From: Clostridiales bacterium | Lineage (GTDB): Bacteria; Bacillota; Clostridia; Lachnospirales; Lachnospiraceae | Direction: 5' to 3' | Length of the DNA stretch: 64,000 nucleotides | Assembly: GCA_029010495.1 (NCBI GenBank) | Contig: JAQXKO010000017.1 | Location: 1 to 64,000 of the forward strand | In this document: positions 36,346-44,200 of the stretch, in pieces | How the letters are laid out: the number at the start of each line of letters is the position of its first letter | Numbering within the stretch: the first letter of the stretch is position 1 | Position numbers and translations under genes: made by a program | The notes under the pieces: model-generated | Seen by the model: only the letters and a program-made list of their open reading frames with translations | Database searches by the model: none | What the model was told of the DNA's origin: nothing

Positions 36346-37023
36346 TTATTGTTTATTGACCTGCACGGCTCTTACGGTTACTCTTTCCTTTCCGCCGTAG
36401 GTACATGAGAACAGTGTAATGTCCCACTCATCCGAGCCTGCCTTGACGTCATCCACATCATATGCTCCGAGTATTTCAATCTGAATCACCTCGTAAACAT
36501 ACTCTTTATTATCCGCATCAATAAAGATTATATTATCGCGCGTATTGAGCTGCTGAATACCCTTAAAGAAGGAAGGCAGATTATGGGCACATATTATAAG
36601 ATTACCGTACAAGGCGCTTCCGTCATATCTGCATGCGGCCTTCTTCATCAGCTTATTGCTCCAGTTCTTTGTGACAGGCAGTGTAACCTTCATGGAAGGA
36701 ATATGAATTACACCGATATAATCAGTCCCGTTTATGTCAAAAGTCTTAAGCGGCTCCATCTTTTCTACATTAGTAGTATCATTTATTTCCGGGCTTAATG
36801 TACCTCCCGCCTCAATCTGGGGTGAGTTTTTGTAGCCTTCATTTTCAATTCTTTCAAGTGTTGTCTTAAACGGAATTACATCCTCTATATATGTCAGTGC
36901 ATCATTTGCATTTTTACTGCATCTATAATCGTCATATTTGTTATACAAAACAAGGGACAATGCTGCAAGGATGAGCACTGCCCCGGAAATTATAAATGCA
37001 AGACCAGTTCGTCTGCCATTCAT
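36346..37023 (-). CDS. Sortase, second of the pilus locus
   Basis: A 225-aa membrane-anchored cysteine transpeptidase. N-terminal helix (residues 8-26), extracellular linker, then the sortase barrel: catalytic His in IICAHNLPS near residue 143, catalytic Cys in LFSCTYGG near residue 208, and Arg in RVTVRAV. It has only one membrane segment at the N-terminus and lacks the C-terminal helix of class C enzymes, so it may anchor the finished pilus (housekeeping-like) rather than polymerise it; the class cannot be fixed by eye. It starts 1 bp after the LPQTG gene stop, using AAAGGA, so it is coupled to it. Confidence 0.88.
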   Translation of the reverse strand: MNGRRTGLAFIISGAVLILAALSLVLYNKYDDYRCSKNANDALTYIEDVIPFKTTLERIENEGYKNSPQIEAGGTLSPEINDTTNVEKMEPLKTFDINGTDYIGVIHIPSMKVTLPVTKNWSNKLMKKAACRYDGSALYGNLIICAHNLPSFFKGIQQLNTRDNIIFIDADNKEYVYEVIQIEILGAYDVDDVKAGSDEWDITLFSCTYGGKERVTVRAVQVNKQ

Positions 37024-37024
37024 A

Positions 37025-37960
37025 TTATAAATCCTTTTTTGACTTTGATAAAATTGTAATACCTATTCCGATAAGAATCATACCTGCCAGCAAAAGCATC
37101 GGTACCGGCCAGTTAAGCTGTCCCGTCTGCGGAAGCTTAGGTGTAGTCGTAGGAGTAGGAGTTCCTGTAGGATTAACCGGAGTCGGTGTCGGCGTAATAT
37201 TTGAAGCAAATGTATTTTCGACAACAAACTTACCGTCCTGTTCCTTATATACAACCTTATAATATTCAGATACATCTTTTTCAATTACGCTCCAATTATG
37301 GTCACTCTCTGATTCCCACTCGTAATTCCAGTTATTTGAAGCATCAAGTGTAACTTCTTCCACACTGTTACCGTCACAGAATATTTCAATAACAACCTTT
37401 GAAGGTCTGTACTTTGTATTATTATCTTCACCCGACCAAACCTTTTCAACTCTGTATTGATATCTTGTCGGTCTCTGAAGCTCCTGAACCTGAAACTTTG
37501 CTTCAACCCTGACTGCCCCGGTTTCCTGTCCGGTAATCTCTATTATTGCAGGAACCGGCGTATACTTTTTGTAATCCTTTACATATTCTTCACAGGCAAA
37601 TACATATACACCCTTTTCAAGTCCTTCAATGACTGCAATACCCGAAGAATTGCTTACAGCACCGGTCACAGGGGTAATTCCCTTTGCAACGATAACATTA
37701 TAATAGCTTCCCGCAAGCGTAGCAAGCTCAGCCGCTGACATTCCCTCAGCAGGAGCAGCACATTCGGCAAAATCAGCCAAAAGATGATAACTGCCATACA
37801 CATCCTTATCTGCTACCTTAGTAATATTCCATGTAATGCCCTCAACAGGTACATCATCAGTCTTTGTATCTATTTCAACCGTAATACCTGCTGCATAAGC
37901 CAGATTAATGCACATTATCAGTGTAAGCAGAATTACTAAATGCTTTATGCTCTTTCTCAT
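37025..37960 (-). CDS. LPQTG-anchored minor pilin / Cna_B surface protein
   Basis: A 311-aa cell-wall protein. Signal peptide MRKSIKHLVILLTLIMCINLAYA; N-terminal SpaA-like region ending in GLEKGVYVFACEE; a Cna_B domain around residues 175-255 (VEKVWSGEDN, then YEWESESDHNWSVIE); a TPTPTPVNPTGTPTPTTTP spacer; LPQTG, a hydrophobic helix and the KSKKDL tail. It is probably the basal or accessory pilin that joins the fibre to the wall. The frame opens further upstream, but AGAGG lies seven bases before the ATG at 37960, after the class C sortase stop, so that start is preferred. Confidence 0.85.
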   Translation of the reverse strand: MRKSIKHLVILLTLIMCINLAYAAGITVEIDTKTDDVPVEGITWNITKVADKDVYGSYHLLADFAECAAPAEGMSAAELATLAGSYYNVIVAKGITPVTGAVSNSSGIAVIEGLEKGVYVFACEEYVKDYKKYTPVPAIIEITGQETGAVRVEAKFQVQELQRPTRYQYRVEKVWSGEDNNTKYRPSKVVIEIFCDGNSVEEVTLDASNNWNYEWESESDHNWSVIEKDVSEYYKVVYKEQDGKFVVENTFASNITPTPTPVNPTGTPTPTTTPKLPQTGQLNWPVPMLLLAGMILIGIGITILSKSKKDL

Positions 37961-37976
37961 GTCATCGCCTCTCATT

Positions 37977-38861
37977 TTACTTTTTGTTGTCATATATTGC
38001 ATCAAGTGGATTGGCCGGAAGACTTTTCTTTTTCCCTCCGACAATCCAGATTATTATCATAATTATTACAAGCGGCATTGCTATAAAAGGCACTACCAGC
38101 ATCGGATCAACCTGCATTGCATCTGCAGGCACCCTGATTAACAGCTGTTCCTCTGTTATTATTCTCTTCGCTCTTACAAGTAATCTGTGTGTATTTACAC
38201 CATACGGAGTACATGTAAGAAGTGTCACATGATCCTCGCCCTTTATTATCCCAAGCTTTTCCATATTATCAGGCAGGACGATATTTATCTCGTCCACCTC
38301 ATATGTAAGGGTCTGGTTCATTACGGTAATTGTAAATATATCGCCTACCACAAGCTTGTCCAGATCGCTGAACAGCTTTGCAGAGGGAAGGCCTCTGTGG
38401 GCCATAATAACACTATGCGTATTCTCTCCGCCAATCGGGAATGAGCTTCCCTCCATGTGGCCGATTGCCACACTTAATACCTCTTCACCTGTTCCGTGGT
38501 AAATCGGAAGCACTACATTAATTGCAGGTATTGTAACATAACCTATTGTACCTGAACCGGCAATATCAAGAATGTTTTCATATTTTTCAATATTACTGTT
38601 TTCATACAGCTCTTTATAATCCGTAATAGGATTAGCAAGACCGGCCAGCTCATTGTTATATTGTTCGGCTTTTAAAAAACAATCCTCGTATTTTGCATCT
38701 GACAGCTTATCAACCGCAGCCTGGTACTGTTCAACTGCTCTTGACTGCATTCTTTCATTTAACCAATTGCTTACTGTAGGATAAAGTATAATTGCAAAAC
38801 CAAGCAATAATACCAAAACTAAAAAAATTGTTATTAATCTGTCCTTAGTTTTCTTTTTCAT
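37977..38861 (-). CDS. Class C (pilin-polymerising) sortase
   Basis: A 294-aa sortase that should cross-link pilin subunits. N-terminal helix (residues 7-27), catalytic His in VIMAHRGLPS near residue 145, Cys in TLLTCTPYGVNTHR near residue 216 with the catalytic Arg following, and a C-terminal helix (VVPFIAMPLVIIMIIIWIVG), the two-helix layout of class C. A lid DPW/DPF-type motif is not obvious: the segment LANPITDYKELYENSN resembles the usual lid position but lacks it. The frame starts one codon up with TTG, but GGAGG fits the ATG at 38861. Confidence 0.93.
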   Translation of the reverse strand: MKKKTKDRLITIFLVLVLLLGFAIILYPTVSNWLNERMQSRAVEQYQAAVDKLSDAKYEDCFLKAEQYNNELAGLANPITDYKELYENSNIEKYENILDIAGSGTIGYVTIPAINVVLPIYHGTGEEVLSVAIGHMEGSSFPIGGENTHSVIMAHRGLPSAKLFSDLDKLVVGDIFTITVMNQTLTYEVDEINIVLPDNMEKLGIIKGEDHVTLLTCTPYGVNTHRLLVRAKRIITEEQLLIRVPADAMQVDPMLVVPFIAMPLVIIMIIIWIVGGKKKSLPANPLDAIYDNKK

Positions 38862-38879
38862 CAAGCCTCCTATATATGC

Positions 38880-38900
38880 CGGCAGACAAAAAGTCTGCCG
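38880..38900. other. Perfect hairpin between the major pilin and sortase genes
   Basis: CGGCAGAC (38880-38887), five-base loop, GTCTGCCG (38893-38900). On the minus strand no T-run follows the stem, and the sortase ribosome binding site begins about ten bases later. Such a structure can protect the pilin mRNA or reduce sortase expression relative to pilin. Confidence 0.7.
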
Positions 38901-38918
38901 ACACTACAGGTATAAATA

Positions 38919-40526
38919 TTATTCTTCGTTGTTCATTCTCTTCTTAGAGATGAGAGGAATTGCTGCACCGACAACAAGAATACCGCCGACAATGTAAAGA
39001 ATTGTTGTACCCATACCACCTGTTGTAGGAAGAGATGAACCCTTTGAGTTTTTGATTTCAACCGCTACATTAACATCAGCGCCCTCGCTGACTGTTCCGG
39101 CAACACCGTTAACTGTAATTGCTGTTAATGCCTTTGATGCATCGCCGTCAACCCATGTCTGTCCGTTTGTTGTAGTTGCTGCAACAACAAGCTCTGTAAC
39201 GGCATCCTGTGGAAGATTGTAGCCTGCAGGAGCCTTTTTCTCTTCTACATAATATGTTCCGTCCTCAAGACCTGCAACCTTAATGTTGCCGTCAACATCA
39301 GTAACAAATGTTGTACCTTCTGCTGCAAAGCCTGTTACACGTCCGTTAGCTGCTACTACATATTCCTTATCAGAACCGTTTAATCTGTAAATCACAAATT
39401 CAGCGCCCTGAAGTTTCTTTGTAGAATCTGCACTGTCAATCTTATTAATACCGAGTGAATATGTAAATACTATTACTTTATCCTCAGGTGTTGTACCTTC
39501 TGCTGTAGAAGTTGTTGAGTTAGGGTTATTGGAATACTTAAGTGAAGCAGTGTTTTTGTTACCGCCAAGTCCGATAACTGCATCCTCAGTAAGCTTTGCC
39601 TTGTAAGTAATTGTAATCTTCTTGCCTGTTAAATCATAATTTCTGAGATCAGGGAAAGTGATTTCAACATTCTGGCTGTCTCTGCTTATTACACTATAAG
39701 AGCCTTCAGGAGCAGCCGTGTCACCGAAAATAACTGATTCAATGCCTGTATATGCAAGACCGCTATCCATTTTATCTGTTACAACCAACTTATATTCGCT
39801 GTTGTAAGACTTATAATTGTCAGCAACCGTAACATAAATTCTGAACAGGATTTCATCACCGATGCTGTAATCGGCAACATCATTAAATGTTCCGTCAAAA
39901 TCACCTGAATAACCTTTTTCTTCAACCTTTTTAACGAGTGTAGGAGCTGATGTCTTTGCTGTAACATTTACATTGCTGCCGCCTACAACCTCAAGAATAT
40001 ACTTTGTATATGCGCCTGAGTTGTCAACACCCGGTGTTGTGCTACCAGAACCGGTTGGAGCTGCCTTGTCCATTACAAGATAATAACCGTCATCAAGACC
40101 GGAAATAATATTATTAACGGCATCAACACCTGTTGATACAAATGGTGCGATTGCATCTGCGAATGCCTTTGTATTATCATCATCCTTTTTGCTGATTGTA
40201 GCAAGCTTTTCAGCTATTTCAGTAACATTGGTACAGTCCTGGAAAAATACGATACCTTTTACTGCCGTCAATGCATCTGCCTGCTTATCTGCTGCAATTG
40301 CACTACCCCAATTAATATCTGTTAATACGCCTTCTGCATATGTGCCTGAAAAAATCTGATATGCAGTATAAGCATGTGTTCCCTTATCTGATTCAGGAAC
40401 GGTGATTGTAATCGAACCTGCACCTGCAGCGCTTGCCACGCCAAGGTTTACAGGAAGCATCATTACTACAGCAAGTACCAGTGCTGTAATCATTGCCGAG
40501 ATTTTTTTTGTCTTTGTGCTAAACAT
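38919..40526 (-). CDS. Major pilin, LPTTG-anchored (SpaH/EbpB type)
   Basis: The fibre-forming backbone pilin, 535 aa. Signal peptide (MFSTKTKKISAMITALVLAV... cleaved near ASAAG), an N-terminal region, a middle D2 isopeptide-type domain (SAPTLVKKVEEKGYSGD onwards), and a SpaA/Cna_B domain with the E-box YYVEEKKAPAGYNLP near residue 460; then SLPTTGGMG, a helix and the KKRMNNEE tail. The polymerising Lys is probably in the K-rich PTLVKKVEEKGY segment, but no canonical YPKN motif is seen. GAGGAG seven bases before the ATG at 40526 decides the start. A possible own promoter lies just upstream. Confidence 0.94.
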   Translation of the reverse strand: MFSTKTKKISAMITALVLAVVMMLPVNLGVASAAGAGSITITVPESDKGTHAYTAYQIFSGTYAEGVLTDINWGSAIAADKQADALTAVKGIVFFQDCTNVTEIAEKLATISKKDDDNTKAFADAIAPFVSTGVDAVNNIISGLDDGYYLVMDKAAPTGSGSTTPGVDNSGAYTKYILEVVGGSNVNVTAKTSAPTLVKKVEEKGYSGDFDGTFNDVADYSIGDEILFRIYVTVADNYKSYNSEYKLVVTDKMDSGLAYTGIESVIFGDTAAPEGSYSVISRDSQNVEITFPDLRNYDLTGKKITITYKAKLTEDAVIGLGGNKNTASLKYSNNPNSTTSTAEGTTPEDKVIVFTYSLGINKIDSADSTKKLQGAEFVIYRLNGSDKEYVVAANGRVTGFAAEGTTFVTDVDGNIKVAGLEDGTYYVEEKKAPAGYNLPQDAVTELVVAATTTNGQTWVDGDASKALTAITVNGVAGTVSEGADVNVAVEIKNSKGSSLPTTGGMGTTILYIVGGILVVGAAIPLISKKRMNNEE

Positions 40527-40549
40527 AATGTCTCCTCTTTTTTGTTTAG

Positions 40550-40577
40550 ATTTTATTTGCAAGACCTAAGTCTTCAA
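40550..40577 (-). promoter_or_regulatory. Possible internal promoter for the major pilin gene
   Basis: Minus strand: TTGAAG (40572-40577), 16-bp spacer, TAAAAT (40550-40555), 23 bp before the pilin ATG. It overlaps a small hairpin AAGAC-CTAA-GTCTT (40561-40574). Spacer is one short of ideal. Confidence 0.35.
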
Positions 40578-40603
40578 ATACATATTAATAAGTTGCATGC
40601 AGG

Positions 40604-41188
40604 TTAATTAATACGTCCTGCCCGCTCAAATGGCCACAGTCGCAGCATTACTACTCCGACAACATTTTCTTCAGCTACACAGCCGACCTGATTGGAACGG
40701 CTGTCAACAGATGTGGCTCTGTTATCCCCCATTACGAATACACGCTCTGCCGGGACCTGGTAGGGAAATGTGATGTCACATTCACCCATTGATTTTTCGG
40801 TAACGTAATCCTCCTCTAATGCAATGCCATCTACGAATACATTACCCTGAGTGTCAATATTTACCTTCTGACCCTCCGTTGCAATAACCCGCTTCAATAA
40901 AATTTTATTGTTATAGTAAAAAGCTATGATGTCACCTGTTTTATAACCGCCGTGCTTTTTACAAATAACCATTTCATCGTTTGTCAGTGTAGGGTTCATA
41001 CTGTTACCGGTAACTCTTAAAACAGGTAATACAAGAGTGGCAATCAGTACGGCAATTGCCGCAACTACTATTAAAGACGATATCGTATTTTGTATTATCT
41101 TTATATAGTCTCTCCTGTATTTTTTTTGTTTTATCAGTTTTTCAAGCTGAGCTGTTTCCGGAACATCAATGATTTTATCCTCGTCCAT
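40604..41188 (-). CDS. lepB: Signal peptidase I of the pilus locus
   Basis: A 194-aa type I signal peptidase. N-terminal cytoplasmic stretch of about 27 residues, one membrane helix (SSLIVVAAIAVLIATLVLPVL), nucleophile Ser in GNSMNPTL near residue 77, general-base Lys in LLKRVIATEG near residue 118, and MGDNRATSVDSR near residue 152. It lies between the large adhesin (21 bp) and the major pilin (77 bp). Pilus loci of other Gram-positives carry similar peptidases (for example SipA/LepA in streptococci), where they support fibre assembly. GAGGTGAG precedes the ATG. Confidence 0.94.
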   Translation of the reverse strand: MDEDKIIDVPETAQLEKLIKQKKYRRDYIKIIQNTISSLIVVAAIAVLIATLVLPVLRVTGNSMNPTLTNDEMVICKKHGGYKTGDIIAFYYNNKILLKRVIATEGQKVNIDTQGNVFVDGIALEEDYVTEKSMGECDITFPYQVPAERVFVMGDNRATSVDSRSNQVGCVAEENVVGVVMLRLWPFERAGRIN

Positions 41189-41209
41189 TGCTCACCTCGC
41201 TGACACGAA

Positions 41210-44200
41210 TTATTCTGTGATCTTTTTCTTAAATGCAAGCATTACTGCCGCTGCAATCATAAGTGTAGCGCCAAGAATTATAAATAATCCCGTACCGCTG
41301 CCGCCCGTATCAGGAAGAACAACCGAAATATCTTCCTTTGTAGCAGTATTTACAATCTCAATTATCAGATTTCCTTCATTATCGAATTTTGAATATGTCA
41401 CCTGATAATCAGCCAATACTGTCTTTTCCTTTGCATAATACAGATAGTTTTTACTGTCAGTATAACCCGGAAGCTCCGAACAGTTGACAGATACGGCGTA
41501 ACCGTTAGCATTATTTAATTCATATTCTCCGACCATATTTTCAGGCAGATAAATAAGTGATTCATCAACCTCGCCGACCGGCTTTTCAATTCTGTAAAGC
41601 TCGAAGCTGATTGCCGGCTTTGATGAAGTATCGGTTACTATATTGCCGTTTTTATCCTTCCAGATTTTTCTGACTGTTAATCCGGAGGAATTTGTTACAT
41701 TAATTGTAGAATCACCGTTTGTAAAATTACCTGAATAGAAAGGCTGGTATTCGGCATCATTGTCGATATTTACCCACGTAGCACCGTTATCAAGAGAATA
41801 TCTCTTTTCTTTTACAAAATAGTAATATGCTTGTCCGTTTTCGTCCTCGCCGTTCGGAAGATTTCCGAAAACACATCTGTTGCCGGCCGCCGTGAGAACA
41901 AGTGAATTTGTTGCAAGGTTGACATATTGTGAATCAATGCAGCCTGCCGCTACAAGCTCGCTCATACGGAGCGGCTCAAGGTCGGCCGCTGTAAGACTCA
42001 AATCTGTTGTCCTGTATAATTCAAACTCGGCCATAACCGAATTTGCGATGTTTGAAGGAAGACCTACCCAGTTCTTTTCAACAGTAACGTCAACCTTTCG
42101 AACATTCTGAATATAATACTTGCTGCCCGAGCTGATTACCTTACATTCGGTCACATCCTCAGGCATCTGATCAGGCTTTTTCATAAATGAGAAGTAAAAC
42201 TCCGTAGTATAGCCTTCATCCCTGCCGAAATACTCATCACGATTTGTAAATGCATCGGGTTCTCTGTTTTCTACAATCTTATACAGCACCTTTTCAGCAA
42301 GCTGGAGATTAAGTGTCTTATTATTTTCTTTTACGAGCTCAATACTGTCCTCGCCTTCATTTCCCCATGTAACAACATAGAAATTGGCATTTTCGTCATT
42401 GTCGGGCTTACTGATTGATTTCGCCGGTATCCACATACCGTTTTCATATTTGCTCAGATAAAAGCCTGCCGTAAGTGTAAGCTCAAAATCACCTACGTCA
42501 ACCTTTTCAAGAGAGAGATACTGCTCACCTGTAGAAGTAGCCCCGCTCTTTTCCGAAACAAGGAAATAACCGCTATAATCATCTCCGTAACCGGAGCCGA
42601 TAAGATTTACGCTGTTTGTAACGGTAGCTTTTGAATATTCATGCTCCGAATCCTTTGCGCTGTATGTATATACAATTCTTAACGGTGTTGCATCAGGAAG
42701 TCCGGTAATGGTAAGTTTTGCAAGAGCTGTATATTCCCTGTAATTAACTCCCCATGTATTAGTTCCGTCAGATATTTCAACACTTTCGATATTATCAAAG
42801 CACTTATCGTGAAAAAGCATGCGATGAACAGAATCCGTACTTACGGTATCATGTGGAGTAAAGCTTCCCTCGTAAATTCCGTTTACGAAATTAACAGTCT
42901 GTCTTCCGTAATTCCATTCATTAGTAACAGGATTATAAAATTCATAGGAAAATGCTTCATTAGAGCTCTTATCCTTTGCATACACCTTAAAAGTATAATT
43001 CACGGAAGGATTAACCTTAATTTCCAAACCGGTCTCGTTCCATCCCAGTGAATTAACTATAGGTGTCAGACTGTAGATGCCATAATCATGGTCAATATAA
43101 GGATTATTCTTAAATGTATAATTCCATCCTTTGATTTCTTCTCCCAGAGTATCGTCCGGATTAAGCTTATAAATCTTAAAGAAGCTTATTTCAGGAGAGA
43201 ATTCATTATTTGTACCACCCGTGACTTTGTCTATGGTAGGATTGCTTCCCTTGCCGGTACCCGTTTCGTATTGTTCACAAATCATTGTGTCGACAACCGT
43301 AAGTGTTTCTCCTGCAGGCACCAGTGACAATCCGTCCTTATTAATGTCTACGGTATACTGATAGTATCCCGTACCATTCTGCCTGCCGCCCTTACTAAGG
43401 ACTCCGTCATCCTTCTTAACTCCCGGATTAACCTTAAGATTATGACTGACTTCGCTGTATTTATCATGCTTAACTGTATTGACGGCATTATAAACACCGT
43501 TTTCAAGCCGGCTGTCAAGCTCCGAGCACTTAATCATGGCCGAATAGCTGAAGTACTCGAATGATTTCTTTGAAACATATACCGTGAGCTTATTTGCAGC
43601 TTCATCATAGTAATAGCCCTCGTTGTATATACTGCTGTTATCATAAATACGTGAAAGCTCATATGAATACCACTGATTTAGCGATAATGTAATTGCACTG
43701 CCTGTTGTAAGTGTAAACTTGTCAGGTAAATAGTCTTCAAATACATAATATGAACCATTACCGACCTGCTGTTCAACAAGCCTGCTGCTCTCATCGGTAA
43801 TATTAATTTTATAATCAAACCTGTAATAGTCCGTACCGTCAATTGTCTGCCTGTACGCTTCAAGCTCAGCTGCTTCAATTACGGTATCTGTCATGCCGTT
43901 CAATGTCTTGTTAAACGGAGCATTTTCAAAATCAGGTCTGAAATAAATAACCTTTGCTTCAGGATTCTTACCGTTGTATGATACTTTATTGATTATATCA
44001 TAATTAACGCCGGCAACAACCTTATCTGTATCAACGTTTACAGTCATATTGTATTCAATTCTGACTCTGTAAAGTTTTTCAATATCGTCAGTACTCTTAA
44101 ATGACAGGCTGAACTTACCTGCTGCCTCATCAAAAATTATTTCATAATCACTTCCGGCAGTAAGGCTTATCATCTGATATTGTTCATCGGAAAAATTGAG

